This document shows, piece after piece, positions 17,670-26,441 of a DNA stretch of 64,000 nt (position 1 is the first letter of the stretch; each line of letters starts with the position of its first letter). The translations under genes and the position numbers were made by a program. The stretch is from Maribacter arenosus (GTDB taxonomy: Bacteria; Bacteroidota; Bacteroidia; Flavobacteriales; Flavobacteriaceae): assembly GCF_014610845.1 (NCBI RefSeq), contig NZ_JABTCG010000007.1:45997-109996 (forward strand), in the 5' to 3' direction. The notes below the pieces were generated by a model. The model was given only the letters and a program-made list of their open reading frames with translations. It was not told the DNA's origin and made no database searches.

Positions 17670-18851
17670 TTAGAGTTCAAAATAGTTGATATAGGTGTCC
17701 AAATCCTTATCACCTCGCCCGGAGAGGTTGATAACAACAATGTCATCCGGCCTGAACTTCTTATACTCCAATATGGCAAAGGCATGGGAGCTTTCAATGG
17801 CTGGAATAATTCCCTCTAACTTTGAGAGCAATAATCCGGCTTTCATGGCCTCATCATCGGTAATGGAGATAAATTCCCCACGCCCGGATCTAAACAGATG
17901 GGCATGCATTGGGCCCACGCCGGGGTAATCGAGTCCGGCCGATATGGAATAAGGTTCCGTAATCTGTCCGTCCTGGGTCTGCATTAACAGGGTTTTACTA
18001 CCATGGATAATCCCGACTTTTCCAAGTGCCGATGTGGCTGCACTTTCTCCTGAATCGATACCTTTTCCTGCAGCCTCGACGGCAATGATCCCTACTTCCG
18101 GATTATCCAGATAATGGTAATAGGCACCCGCGGCATTACTACCACCACCTACGCAGGCAACAACAAAGTCAGGATTTTCAACACCTTCTTTTTCTTTGAG
18201 CTGCCATTTTATTTCTTCGGAAATCACGGATTGAAACCGGGCTACCATATCGGGGTAGGGGTGTGGTCCTACCACGGAGCCAATAATATAATGGGTGTCG
18301 ACGGGATTATTGATCCAATCGCGAATGGCCTCATTGGTGGCATCTTTTAAAGTTCTGCTCCCCGATAACGCCGGACGGACTTCTGCACCCAACATTTTCA
18401 TCCGGGCTACGTTGGGGGCCTGTCTCGCAATATCTATTTCACCCATATACACCACACATTCTATACCCATTAATGCGCAAACCGTAGCTGTGGCAACACC
18501 ATGTTGTCCGGCACCTGTTTCGGCAATGATCCTGTTTTTGCCTAATTTTTTGGCCATAAGTATCTGGCCAATGGTGTTATTTACCTTATGCGCCCCAGTA
18601 TGGCATAGATCCTCCCTTTTGAGGTAAATCTTCGTATTGTATTTTTTTGATAAACGCTCAGCGAAATACAAAGGTGTCGGCCGACCAACATAATCCTTCA
18701 ATAACTGGTCGAATTCCTTTTTGAATAAAGGTTCTTCCATAATACGGATATAGTTCTGTCGAAGTTCCTCCGTATTCGGATAAAGCATTTCGGGGATAAA
18801 TGCCCCACCAAACTCCCCGTAATATCCTTTTTCGTCCGCGTGATATTTCAT
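17670..18851 (-). CDS. trpB: tryptophan synthase beta chain
   Basis: The PLP enzyme condenses indole with serine. It has 393 residues. The PLP lysine motif is HTGAHKVNN, the glycine-rich phosphate loop is [10 protein letters not shown], and [18 protein letters not shown] and the C-terminal LSGRGDKDL are all standard. Its ATG overlaps the trpF stop codon (ATGA), so the two are translationally coupled. Nothing departs from the family. Confidence 0.97.
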   Translation of the reverse strand: MKYHADEKGYYGEFGGAFIPEMLYPNTEELRQNYIRIMEEPLFKKEFDQLLKDYVGRPTPLYFAERLSKKYNTKIYLKREDLCHTGAHKVNNTIGQILMAKKLGKNRIIAETGAGQHGVATATVCALMGIECVVYMGEIDIARQAPNVARMKMLGAEVRPALSGSRTLKDATNEAIRDWINNPVDTHYIIGSVVGPHPYPDMVARFQSVISEEIKWQLKEKEGVENPDFVVACVGGGSNAAGAYYHYLDNPEVGIIAVEAAGKGIDSGESAATSALGKVGIIHGSKTLLMQTQDGQITEPYSISAGLDYPGVGPMHAHLFRSGRGEFISITDDEAMKAGLLLSKLEGIIPAIESSHAFAILEYKKFRPDDIVVINLSGRGDKDLDTYINYFEL

Positions 18852-19510
18852 CTTAAACTTTTTATAAATTCTTTTAATTTAACAATGTCCTTCAACCCAG
18901 GTGCAATTTCAAACCTACTATTCACGTCTACGGCATGGCAATATCTTGATTCAGGCCGTGTCATAAATTCCTTGACGGATTCCAAATCCTCCAAACCAAT
19001 GCCTCCACTTAGAAAAAAAGGTTTTTTGGATGGATAATCCTTCAATACCTTCCAATTGAACTTATATCCATTGCCTCCCGGCAATTTTCCTTTTGTATCG
19101 AACAAATAGTAATCACAAACCGATTCGAACGGCTGAAGTTCTTTAAAATCAAAGGCTTCTTTTATCGTAAAAACCTTAATGATCGAGACCCCTTTCAATT
19201 CACTTTTAAGAATACGACAGAATTCTGGAGTTTCATTCCCGTGTAATTGCACGGTTACAAGTTGATGGGCATTGACTTTTTCAATAATTTCTTCGATATA
19301 TGCACTAACAAAAACCCCTACCTTTTTAATACGATGCGGTAGTTCCGCCCCATTCCCATCAAAATACCTTTTGGATTGTTCCCAGAATATAAATCCCAAA
19401 TAATCGGGGTTTAATCCAGCAACGGCCGAGGTATTCAAATTCATACCACAAACCTTTATCCTTAGAGGCTCTCTTTCCGATTCGTTAGTGATTTTATGGT
19501 ATTGGCTCAT
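18848..19510 (-). CDS. trpF: phosphoribosylanthranilate isomerase
   Basis: It catalyses the Amadori rearrangement of phosphoribosylanthranilate to CdRP. It has 220 residues in a TIM barrel. The catalytic cysteine motif is IKVCGMN, the barrel contains [14 protein letters not shown] and VGVFV, and the phosphate-binding loop is [11 protein letters not shown], with the acid residue in [14 protein letters not shown]. The N-terminal 17 residues ([17 protein letters not shown]) extend a little beyond the usual start, so a shorter start is conceivable, although no later ATG fits well. It starts one base after the trpC stop codon. Confidence 0.94.
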   Translation of the reverse strand: MSQYHKITNESEREPLRIKVCGMNLNTSAVAGLNPDYLGFIFWEQSKRYFDGNGAELPHRIKKVGVFVSAYIEEIIEKVNAHQLVTVQLHGNETPEFCRILKSELKGVSIIKVFTIKEAFDFKELQPFESVCDYYLFDTKGKLPGGNGYKFNWKVLKDYPSKKPFFLSGGIGLEDLESVKEFMTRPESRYCHAVDVNSRFEIAPGLKDIVKLKEFIKSLR

Positions 19511-19511
19511 C

Positions 19512-20306
19512 TTAAGAATCTTCTTTATGCAAGGTATTAATGAACGTCATGGCACTTTTGCCTGGGTCATCGGTTTTCATAAAGTTCTCACCAATCAAAA
19601 AGCCTTGATACCCAAATAGCCTTAATTCTTTAATGGCTTCAACACTGCTAATACCACTTTCCGATACTTTTACAAAGTCGTTGGGAATCATGGTTGAAAG
19701 TAACTTGCTGGTTTCCAAGCTGACTTCAAACGTCTTTAGATTACGATTGTTCACCCCAAACATATCTAAACTGGGCATTATTGATTTTTGCAATTCCCCT
19801 TCATTATGGACTTCCAAAAGAACATCCATATTAAGGCTTTTTGCCAATTCAGAGAACGTTTTTATTTCATTTTTGGTCAATATGGCGGCGATCAAAAGAA
19901 TGGCATCCGCACCATACGCTTTCGCTTCGACTATCTGATATTCATCAACAATAAATTCCTTTCGTAATAAAGGCAAGTCAACTGAAGCTCTCGCCAATAA
20001 CAAATCTTCCAGCGAACCTCCAAAGTATTTAATGTCGGTAAGCACACTCATACCGCAAACCCCTGCTTTTTGATACCCTTTAGCCACTTGGCCAACATTT
20101 GTGTTTTGATTAATCGTTGATTTAGAAGGAGACCGCCTTTTGTGTTCTGCAATAATCCCTATGCTGCTATTCCGAAGTGCACTGGCAAGTGAGGCACCTT
20201 TTCTTTCAAACATAACGGATTGTTCAAATTGGGTAGAAGGGACAATCGATTTTTTTAACGCAACCTCCTTGCGCTTGTCTTTTACTATTTTTTCTAGGAT
20301 GTTCAT
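19512..20306 (-). CDS. trpC: indole-3-glycerol phosphate synthase
   Basis: It closes the indole ring from CdRP. It has 264 residues. Family motifs: IIAEHKRRSPSK (catalytic lysine), VLTDIKYFGGSLEDL, LLRKEFIVDEYQI (second lysine), ADAILLIAAIL, GVNNRNLKTF, and KVSESGISS. The first in-frame start in the open frame is a TTG; the ATG two codons later (MNILEKIVKDKRKEV) is preferred. The trpD gene ends 11 bases upstream. Confidence 0.96.
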   Translation of the reverse strand: MNILEKIVKDKRKEVALKKSIVPSTQFEQSVMFERKGASLASALRNSSIGIIAEHKRRSPSKSTINQNTNVGQVAKGYQKAGVCGMSVLTDIKYFGGSLEDLLLARASVDLPLLRKEFIVDEYQIVEAKAYGADAILLIAAILTKNEIKTFSELAKSLNMDVLLEVHNEGELQKSIMPSLDMFGVNNRNLKTFEVSLETSKLLSTMIPNDFVKVSESGISSVEAIKELRLFGYQGFLIGENFMKTDDPGKSAMTFINTLHKEDS

Positions 20307-20317
20307 AGTCAATTTTT

Positions 20318-21310
20318 TTAAGCACTCAACGCCTGTAGTCGTTTTAAAGCGACCAATCCTTTTCCTGATCGTAATGATTCTTTGGCGCTCTCAAACCCTT
20401 GTTTAGGATTTGACCCATTGACTGTGGCTATGGCTATTCCGGCATTAGCGCAGACGACGTTATTTTGGGCTTCGGTACCTTTGCCTTCCAAGATATTCAT
20501 AAAGATTTTAGCCGATTCTTCAATGGTTTCCCCACCGACTATTTGACTCTTTTTAATGCGATTTACGCCGAAATCTGCCGGATTTATTATGCCCTCCGAA
20601 TTGTTCGAAATGGTTTTTGTGGCCCCGGTCAATGAAATTTCATCGTACCCGTCCAGTGCATGTACTACGGTGAAATTCTTATCGGTATTCTGATAGAGGT
20701 AACCATACATACGTGCCAATTCCAAATTAAAAACGCCTACCATTTGGTTTTTGGGAAAAGCAGGGTTGACCATGGGTCCCAGCATATTGAAAAAGGTCTT
20801 TACAGCCAATTCCCTTCGGATTGGGGCCACATTTTTCATGGCCGGATGGAACAAAGGGGCATGTAAAACACAAATCCCTGCTTCCTCTATAGACCTGGTA
20901 AGAAAATCAGCTTCATTGCTGAATTTTATCCCTAAAAATTCCAGGACATTGCTACTCCCACATTTTGAGGATACCCCATAATTTCCGTGCTTCGTTACTT
21001 TGATACCAGCACCAGCCGTTACGAAGGAAGCCAGGGTGGATATGTTGAAGGTATCCTTTCCATCACCGCCCGTTCCGCATAAATCGATAGGGTTGTACGC
21101 TGATAAATCTATGGATAGGCATAATTCCAACAATGCATTCCGAAAACCCTCAAGCTCCTCGATGGTTATACTTCGCATCATATAAACCGTTAGAAAAGCC
21201 GCGATCTGACTCGTGTTATACTCCCCTTTGGCGATATTTACCAAAACCCCTTTGGCATCTTCCTTGGTAAGGATATCGTGATTGATCAGTCTATTTAAAA
21301 TTTCTTTCAT
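20318..21310 (-). CDS. trpD: anthranilate phosphoribosyltransferase
   Basis: It transfers phosphoribose from PRPP to anthranilate. It has 330 residues. The PRPP signature is DLCGTGGDGKDTFNIST, followed by KHGNYGVSSKCGSSNVLE and the conserved HPAMKNVAPIRRELAVKTFFNMLGP segment. It is a stand-alone enzyme, not fused to TrpG as in some enterobacteria, and starts one base after the trpG stop codon. Confidence 0.96.
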   Translation of the reverse strand: MKEILNRLINHDILTKEDAKGVLVNIAKGEYNTSQIAAFLTVYMMRSITIEELEGFRNALLELCLSIDLSAYNPIDLCGTGGDGKDTFNISTLASFVTAGAGIKVTKHGNYGVSSKCGSSNVLEFLGIKFSNEADFLTRSIEEAGICVLHAPLFHPAMKNVAPIRRELAVKTFFNMLGPMVNPAFPKNQMVGVFNLELARMYGYLYQNTDKNFTVVHALDGYDEISLTGATKTISNNSEGIINPADFGVNRIKKSQIVGGETIEESAKIFMNILEGKGTEAQNNVVCANAGIAIATVNGSNPKQGFESAKESLRSGKGLVALKRLQALSA

Positions 21311-21311
21311 A

Positions 21312-21881
21312 CTAAGCTTTGCCTTTTAACCAGTTCTTCAAAATTTTCTTACCCTCAGGGGTCAACACCGATTCGGGATGAAATTGTACGGCACATACGT
21401 CATATTTTTTATGCCGAAGAGACATAATCTGTCCGTTTTCGTCAATAGAAGTCGCTTCCAAAACTTCGGGCATATTCGGATCAACGACCCAGGAATGATA
21501 GCGACCAACTTCAATTTCCCTTGGCAATCCATCGAAGATATGATCATCTTTGGTGATTTTTATTTTTGTGGCTATCCCATGATAAACCTCATCCAGATTG
21601 ATCAATGAACCCCCGAAAACTTCGGCGATGGCTTGTTGCCCCAAGCATACTCCAAATATACTTTTTGTTTGGGCATAGGTTGCAATGATTTCTTTAAGCA
21701 ACCCGGCCTCATCAGGGATGCCGGGACCAGGTGATAAGACGATTCTATCGTACGCAGCAACCTCTTCCAAAGTTAGTTGGTCGTTTCTTTTTACGATGAC
21801 TTCACAATCCAAATCCTCCAAATAATGGACCAGATTATAGGTAAAGCTGTCATAGTTGTCGATTACCAATATTTTTTTCAT
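21312..21881 (-). CDS. trpG: anthranilate synthase glutamine amidotransferase component
   Basis: It supplies ammonia from glutamine to TrpE. It has 189 residues, a class I amidotransferase. The catalytic Cys is in GVCLGQQAIAE, and the His/Glu pair in AVQFHPESVLTPEG. IVLSPGPGIPDEAG forms the oxyanion loop. Paired with trpE 21 bases upstream and trpD one base downstream, its role is anthranilate rather than p-aminobenzoate synthesis, although dual use is possible. Confidence 0.95.
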   Translation of the reverse strand: MKKILVIDNYDSFTYNLVHYLEDLDCEVIVKRNDQLTLEEVAAYDRIVLSPGPGIPDEAGLLKEIIATYAQTKSIFGVCLGQQAIAEVFGGSLINLDEVYHGIATKIKITKDDHIFDGLPREIEVGRYHSWVVDPNMPEVLEATSIDENGQIMSLRHKKYDVCAVQFHPESVLTPEGKKILKNWLKGKA

Positions 21882-21902
21882 ATCATCTCTGTTTTGGAAA
21901 TT

Positions 21903-23300
21903 TTAGATGGTTTCCGCAATTTCCAAGGCTTTGGTCAATGCTCCCAGTTTGTTATAGGTTTCCTGCAATTCGTCTTCGGGATCGGAGGCGGCTACCAAAC
22001 CAGCTCCAGCTTGATAATGTAATTGATGGTTTTTACTCAAAAAAGTACGAATCATGATGGCATGGTTGAAATTTCCACTAAAATCCATAAAGCCAATGGC
22101 ACCACCATAATAAGCCCTATTCGTCTTTTCATACTTCTCTATGAGTTGCATCGCCATATGTTTTGGGGCCCCACTCAATGTTCCGGCCGGAAAGGTATCT
22201 GCCACGACTTTCATAGTGGTGATATCTTTTTTCTTTTGCCCCGTTACCTTGGATACCAAATGGATGACATGGGAAAAGAACTGTACCTCCCTATAATTAT
22301 CAACATTTACCAAATTGCCATTTCTACTCAAGTCGTTCCTGGCCAGATCGACCAACATTACATGCTCACTGTTTTCCTTATCATCCTCGGTCAACTTTTT
22401 GGCCAACTCGGCGTCCTGTTCATCATTTCCCGTTCTTTTGAAGGTGCCTGCTATAGGATGTATTTCCGCTTTGCCATTATTTACGATCAACTGGGCCTCT
22501 GGGGAGCTTCCGAATATTTTGAAATCCCCATAATCAAAGTAAAACAAATATGGGGAAGGGTTTATTGAGCGAAGGGCCCTATACACATTGAATTCGTCCC
22601 CTTTGAACCCTTGGGAAAATCTTCTGGAGAGCACCAATTGAAAAACATCCCCCCGTTGGCAATGTTTTTTCGCAAGAGCAACATGCTCTTTATACTCTTC
22701 ATCTTTCAGATTTGATTTAGGTTTCCCTTCTTTGTTGAAGTTGTACGAAGCGAAGTTCTTTACATTGAGAATATGTTCGATTTCGGCTATATTACTTTCA
22801 GATTCATAACAATGGGCAAAGAGATACGCTTCATTTTTGAAATGATTGATAGCGATTATATTCTGATATACCGCATAATAAATATCGGGAATGTCCAAAG
22901 TATCATCTTTTTTGTTGATCTGGATGTCCTCGAAATACCGGACTGCATCATAGGCCATATAGCCGAATAAACCGTTGTTTATAAACTTAAATGAATTTTG
23001 ATCGGCTTGGAATTTTAGACTGAATTCGTGGATGGTTTTTACCACATCGGTGTCAAGATCGATTTTTTTTGATGCAACTTTTCCATCAGGAAATGCCTCC
23101 ATGATGGTTTCATTTTTAATCTTTATCGAAGCAATTGGGTTGCAGCAGATATAGGAAAAGCTATTGTCGTTGGCGTGATAGTCACTACTTTCCAAAAGAA
23201 TACTATTCGGGAATCTATCGCGTATTTTTAAATATACGCTTACTGGGGTAATGGTATCCGCAAGGATTTTTTTATAATGCGATTTAAATTGATAGGCCAT
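21903..23300 (-). CDS. trpE: anthranilate synthase component I
   Basis: It makes anthranilate from chorismate, the committed step to tryptophan. It has 465 residues. The chorismate-binding C-terminal half is complete: FQLVLSRRFSQGF, PSPYLFYFDYGDFKIFGSSPE, IHPIAGTFKRTG, DLARNDLSRNG, FPAGTLSGAPKHMAM and RAYYGGAIGFMDF. Near the N-terminus ILLESSD matches the LLESS element that binds tryptophan for feedback inhibition. The start is ATG (MAYQFKSHYKK); the open frame has a TTG two codons earlier. Expression is probably controlled by the attenuator immediately upstream, so the enzyme is regulated both by product and by leader translation. Confidence 0.96.
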   Translation of the reverse strand: MAYQFKSHYKKILADTITPVSVYLKIRDRFPNSILLESSDYHANDNSFSYICCNPIASIKIKNETIMEAFPDGKVASKKIDLDTDVVKTIHEFSLKFQADQNSFKFINNGLFGYMAYDAVRYFEDIQINKKDDTLDIPDIYYAVYQNIIAINHFKNEAYLFAHCYESESNIAEIEHILNVKNFASYNFNKEGKPKSNLKDEEYKEHVALAKKHCQRGDVFQLVLSRRFSQGFKGDEFNVYRALRSINPSPYLFYFDYGDFKIFGSSPEAQLIVNNGKAEIHPIAGTFKRTGNDEQDAELAKKLTEDDKENSEHVMLVDLARNDLSRNGNLVNVDNYREVQFFSHVIHLVSKVTGQKKKDITTMKVVADTFPAGTLSGAPKHMAMQLIEKYEKTNRAYYGGAIGFMDFSGNFNHAIMIRTFLSKNHQLHYQAGAGLVAASDPEDELQETYNKLGALTKALEIAETI

Positions 23301-23316
23301 GATCAAAATTTAAATT

Positions 23317-23348
23317 AAAAAAGGCTTGTCGTGATAGACAAGCCTTTT
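23317..23348 (-). terminator. trp attenuator terminator hairpin
   Basis: On the minus strand AAAAGGCTTGTC pairs perfectly with GACAAGCCTTTT (12 bp) around a six-base loop, followed by further T residues. It ends 16 bases before the trpE start codon and lies downstream of the trp promoter and leader peptide, so it would stop transcription before trpE. Confidence 0.85.
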
Positions 23349-23383
23349 GTATGGTTATACTACAATGATGCTTCGCTCACGAC
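23328..23383 (-). promoter_or_regulatory. antiterminator pairing segments of the trp leader
   Basis: The end of the leader ORF contains GTCGTGA (23377-23383, including the TGA stop). Its exact complement TCACGAC occupies the loop and 3' arm of the terminator (23328-23334). Forming this seven-base helix would break the terminator. The first segment begins 17 bases after the last Trp codon, far enough to be free when a ribosome stalls on the Trp codons and covered when the ribosome reaches the stop codon. Confidence 0.7.
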
Positions 23384-23433
23384 GTTTTTCGTAAGGTACT
23401 CCACCACCATGTATTTGTTCCTTTATTTTTCAC
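23377..23433 (-). CDS. trp operon leader peptide (three tandem Trp codons)
   Basis: This 19-codon ORF (stop included) starts with GTG five bases after the promoter -7 element and reads MKNKGTNTWWWSTLRKTS then TGA. Three consecutive TGG codons in an 18-residue peptide, directly in front of a trp operon and a terminator, are the hallmark of ribosome-mediated attenuation. The peptide even ends in the basic-Thr-Ser pattern seen at the end of the enterobacterial trp leader. An ATG in another frame (M-VVEYL...) gives a peptide without Trp and is less convincing. No SD precedes the GTG. Confidence 0.8.
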   Translation of the reverse strand: MKNKGTNTWWWSTLRKTS

Positions 23434-23438
23434 TGGCC

Positions 23439-23469
23439 CAAATATAGAAATGATTTTTAAAACAACAAA
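23439..23469 (-). promoter_or_regulatory. trp operon promoter (TTTG-19-TATATTTG)
   Basis: The minus strand carries TTTG (23466-23469), 19 bases of spacer, then TATATTTG (23439-23446), an essentially perfect flavobacterial promoter. It lies between the yceI terminator and the leader peptide and reads into trpE. Confidence 0.85.
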
Positions 23470-23490
23470 CACGTTTTTGGTTAAAAATAA

Positions 23491-23524
23491 TAAGCCCTAG
23501 TGGCCGAAAGGCACCTAGGGCTTA
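23491..23524 (-). terminator. terminator downstream of yceI
   Basis: TAAGCCCTAG and CTAGGGCTTA form a long stem, continued through an imperfect GG(T)CC/GGCC step to a GAAA loop. On the minus strand it is followed by TTATTTTTAA. It separates yceI from the trp promoter. Confidence 0.8.
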
Positions 23525-23543
23525 GTTTGTGAGGTCAAGTTTA

Positions 23544-24122
23544 TTAAAATACCAAATCTACAACAAGATCGAATTCATCATAGATTGTTTTATCGCCTAA
23601 ATTATCGAAAAAGCTACCCGAGCCATAACGCACATCGTATTGGGCCCTGTCTATTTTCATAGTTGCGGTCGCTTTGCTACCATATATGGATACATCGAAA
23701 GCGACTGGTTTGGTAATACCTTTGATAGTTAGATCGCCTGTTACTTCATAGGAATTTTTACCCGTGGCTTCAACTTTAGTAAACACTAAAGATGATGTTG
23801 GATGGTTGGCAACACCAAAGAAATCATCCGATTTCAAATGCCCTTCCAACTTTCCTTTATATTCACCTTCCAAATCTGTACTGATCAATGAGGCCATTTC
23901 CACGGTAAAATCCCCTCCAATAAGGTTGCCTTCATCGAACATCAACGACCCACTCTTTAAATTTACGGTACCGGTGTGTGACCCGGTGACCTTATAGGCT
24001 TTCCACGTTACCGTACTTTCCTCGGTTTTAACTTCTTTTTTATCTACTTCAATCGGCTCGGTAGCTGTAGCCGAAAAGCCAAATATTACGGCTAAGGTCA
24101 ATGCAAAAAAATTCTTTTTCAT
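23544..24122 (-). CDS. YceI family periplasmic protein
   Basis: This 192-residue protein has a signal peptide (MKKNFFALTLAVIFGFSATA) and a YceI lipocalin-like barrel: VTWKAYKVTGSHTGTVNLKSG, IGGDFTVEMASL, LEGHLKSDDFFGVANHPTSSLVFTK, YEVTGDLTIKGITKPVAFDV and YGSGSFFDNLGD. YceI proteins bind isoprenoid or fatty-amide type ligands in a hydrophobic pocket. It lies 27 bases downstream of a MarR regulator in the same direction, a common pairing that suggests control by this MarR. Confidence 0.93.
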   Translation of the reverse strand: MKKNFFALTLAVIFGFSATATEPIEVDKKEVKTEESTVTWKAYKVTGSHTGTVNLKSGSLMFDEGNLIGGDFTVEMASLISTDLEGEYKGKLEGHLKSDDFFGVANHPTSSLVFTKVEATGKNSYEVTGDLTIKGITKPVAFDVSIYGSKATATMKIDRAQYDVRYGSGSFFDNLGDKTIYDEFDLVVDLVF

Positions 24123-24149
24123 TTGTTTTTACTATTTAATTGTTAATAA

Positions 24150-24602
24150 TCAGGATTGAAATTTATTTAATAAAATGTTTAGTTGCTCCAATTCATTTGT
24201 AGAGAATTGCTGCAATAAGTTTGTTTCTGTTTCTGAGACGATCGCGTCCATTTTTGAAAGTTGTTCATTACCTTTTAGCGTAATAAGAATTTCTATCTTT
24301 CTTCTATTTGACGGACAGGTATTCCTTTCAACATATTCTTTTAAAATCAGCTTATCAACCAATCGGGTCGTGTTGCTCATCTTGGTAACCATTCTTTCAT
24401 TAATAGTAGAGAGGTTGGCAGGCTTTCCCTTTTGCCCTCTTAAAATTCGCAGAACATTGAACTGTTGAATGGATACGTCGAAAGGTTTTAATGCTTGGGC
24501 CATCTGCTCATTTATTGTATTGGCCACCAACATAAAATGAATAATCGTTCTACGTTCCATAGGTATTTTGCCAACAGTTTTTATACGCTCCTCTACATTC
24601 AT
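24150..24602 (-). CDS. MarR family transcriptional regulator
   Basis: The 150-residue protein has a winged helix-turn-helix: QFNVLRILRGQKGKPANLSTINERM, then MSNTTRLVDKLILKEYVERNTCPSNRRKIEILITLKGNEQL. The recognition helix and the wing (CPSNRRKIEI) are typical, with dimerisation helices at both ends. It is the first gene of a marR-yceI unit. A perfect 12-base palindrome overlapping its own promoter suggests autorepression relieved by a ligand, which is not identifiable. Confidence 0.92.
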   Translation of the reverse strand: MNVEERIKTVGKIPMERRTIIHFMLVANTINEQMAQALKPFDVSIQQFNVLRILRGQKGKPANLSTINERMVTKMSNTTRLVDKLILKEYVERNTCPSNRRKIEILITLKGNEQLSKMDAIVSETETNLLQQFSTNELEQLNILLNKFQS

Positions 24603-24615
24603 GTACTTACAATAA

Positions 24616-24632
24616 TTGTATATACAAATATA
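24616..24632 (-). promoter_or_regulatory. marR promoter -7 element with overlapping palindromic operator
   Basis: On the minus strand TATATTTG (24625-24632) is followed directly by a palindrome, TTGTATATACAA (24616-24627). The palindrome overlaps the last bases of the -7 element and the expected transcription start, 14 bases before the ATG. The position and symmetry are those of a MarR operator. Confidence 0.6.
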
Positions 24633-24726
24633 CTAAGTTTGATGAATAATCTATTGTTGAAAAGAATAAATTTTTGTTAAATAAAATTGCCGCCCTATTT
24701 TGACACTTGTATTCTGCACGAGAATC

Positions 24727-24756
24727 TTTCTATGTTATGGAAAAATATTATTTTTG
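24727..24756 (+). promoter_or_regulatory. promoter of the rhodanese gene
   Basis: TTTC, 18 bases of spacer, then TATTTTTG (TAnnTTTG) lie 20 bases before the rhodanese ATG. Confidence 0.5.
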
Positions 24757-24776
24757 CCCCTTAAAATTTAGATAGA

Positions 24777-25088
24777 ATGGCAGATTTATCCCAAAAGGAA
24801 TGGGCAGAACAATTAAGAGCTGATGAAAATGCGGTCATCCTGGATGTTCGGACTCCTGCGGAGTTCCAACAAGGCTTCATTCCAGATGCCAGTAATATCG
24901 ATATTTATCGGGGTCAACAGTTTATGGCGGAATTGGAAAAATTGGACAAATCAAAAAGTTATTACGTCTATTGTAGGTCGGGTGTCAGAAGTAGACAGGC
25001 ATGCGCCTTAATGAATGGCCTTGGTATTGAAAAAGCCTATAACCTTGAGGGTGGTATTATAGCCTGGCAGGGAGAGGTTGTCCGCTGA
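24777..25088 (+). CDS. single-domain rhodanese-like protein
   Basis: The 103-residue cytoplasmic protein is one rhodanese domain: VILDVRTPAEFQQGFIPDASNIDI (CH2A region) and the active loop YCRSGVRSR with catalytic C66, followed by ALMNGLGIEKAYNLEGGIIAW. These enzymes carry sulfane sulfur on the cysteine and pass it to acceptors. There is no signal peptide. The sulfur donor and acceptor cannot be inferred. A short spacer separates it from the DUF2851 gene, with only a weak hairpin between. Confidence 0.92.
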   Translation: MADLSQKEWAEQLRADENAVILDVRTPAEFQQGFIPDASNIDIYRGQQFMAELEKLDKSKSYYVYCRSGVRSRQACALMNGLGIEKAYNLEGGIIAWQGEVVR

Positions 25089-25148
25089 TCCACCACAAAA
25101 TTTTGATGAGAAGTCCCACAATTATGAGGGATTTTTTATTTTAGGGGA

Positions 25149-26432
25149 ATGCGGGAAGATTTACTTCATTTTATATGGAAATATAAAAAACTGCAATTGC
25201 AGAACTTGGTCACAACGCGTGATGAATCCTTGGTCATTATCGATCCTGGTTCCCATAATCTTCAATCAGGTCCCGATTTTTTCAATGCCAAAATCAACAT
25301 CGACGGTCAACTTTGGGCCGGTAATGTGGAAGTACATCCTAATGCGTCGGACTGGTATGTCCATCATCATGAAGAGGATGTTGCTTATGATAATGTAATA
25401 CTCCATGTGGTATGGCACGACGACATCAATGTCTATAGAAAGGACAATTCTTTAATACCCACCCTAGAATTGAAGAGGTATGTTTCAGAAGACCTATTAA
25501 AAAGTTACAAGGGTTTATTCGAAAATCGTTCAAATAAATTCATTAATTGCGAAAATGGAATTTCAACAGTCGATAAATTTACTGTTCGCAATTGGTTCGA
25601 ACGATTATACATTGAACGTTTAGAGCAAAAATCCGAATTGGTCAATACGCTTTTGAAAAGTTCGAATAATGACTGGGAGAAGGTTTTGTTCATGCTCCTT
25701 CTCAAGAATTTTGGATTGAACATAAATGGTGCGTCCTTTTTAACCATAGCGCATGCCTTGGATTATTCAATCGTAAGAAAGTTACGAAATGACCATTTTC
25801 AACTGGAAAGTGTTTTCTTCGGTTTAGCTGGTTTGCTTGATTATAATAAAATAAAGGATCCCTATTTTGATTCGTTAAAAAAGGAATATGCCTATTTGCG
25901 GAAAAAATTCGATCTCACCCAAGAAAGCGTGCAACGACCCGAATTTTTCAAGCTTCGACCCACTAACTTCCCTACCATAAGACTTTCGCAAATCGCCGCG
26001 CTATACGAAGAACATGAAAACCTTTTTCAAAAAGTAATCAAAGCCCCAGGTCTGGATGACTTGTACGCTATTTTCGACATATCGGCAAGTCGGTATTGGG
26101 ATATTCATTTTACGTTTGGGAAAGAATCAAAAAAGAGCCCGAAAAAATTGACCAAGCCATTCATCGACCTCCTCCTTATCAATACAATTCTACCTTTAAA
26201 GTTTTGTTATGCCCATCACAAGGGCACCGATGGTATTGTAGGGATTTTTTCCATAATAGAAAGAATAAAAAAAGAGGATAATAGTATTTTGAATAAATTC
26301 AAAGCAATTGGAGTACAAGTGAAAACGGCGGGTGATACCCAGGCAATTTTACAACTCTATAATGAATATTGTTCAAAAAATAAATGTTTACAATGTGCTA
26401 TTGGTAGTAGTTTATTACATGGAAATATTTAA
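25149..26432 (+). CDS. DUF2851 family protein
   Basis: This 427-residue cytoplasmic protein begins MREDLLHFIWKYKKLQLQNL and has the family-defining stretch VIIDPGSHNLQSGPDFFNAKI, then WAGNVEVHPNASDWYVHHH and YDNVILHVVWHDD. A central 'ENRSNKFINCENGIS...WFERLYIERLEQK' helix and a C-terminal NTILPLKFCYAHHKG follow, ending with cysteines (CSKNKCLQCAIGSS). The DPGxxNxxxGPDFxNA and H/D-rich patches look like a metal- or nucleic-acid-binding active site, but no function is established that I know of. It heads a run with pspC and a potassium channel gene. Confidence 0.88.
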   Translation: MREDLLHFIWKYKKLQLQNLVTTRDESLVIIDPGSHNLQSGPDFFNAKINIDGQLWAGNVEVHPNASDWYVHHHEEDVAYDNVILHVVWHDDINVYRKDNSLIPTLELKRYVSEDLLKSYKGLFENRSNKFINCENGISTVDKFTVRNWFERLYIERLEQKSELVNTLLKSSNNDWEKVLFMLLLKNFGLNINGASFLTIAHALDYSIVRKLRNDHFQLESVFFGLAGLLDYNKIKDPYFDSLKKEYAYLRKKFDLTQESVQRPEFFKLRPTNFPTIRLSQIAALYEEHENLFQKVIKAPGLDDLYAIFDISASRYWDIHFTFGKESKKSPKKLTKPFIDLLLINTILPLKFCYAHHKGTDGIVGIFSIIERIKKEDNSILNKFKAIGVQVKTAGDTQAILQLYNEYCSKNKCLQCAIGSSLLHGNI

Positions 26433-26441
26433 ATTTAGTCT

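Noticed and set aside
23353..23409. Alternative trp leader peptide starting at the ATG that overlaps the Trp codons (MVVEYLTKNVVSEASL)
   Set aside because: It has no Trp codons and would not sense tryptophan; the GTG frame with three TGG codons accounts for the layout better.
25083..25148. Terminator between the rhodanese and DUF2851 genes
   Set aside because: Only a four- to five-base stem (TCCC/GGGA) precedes the T run; too weak to call with confidence.
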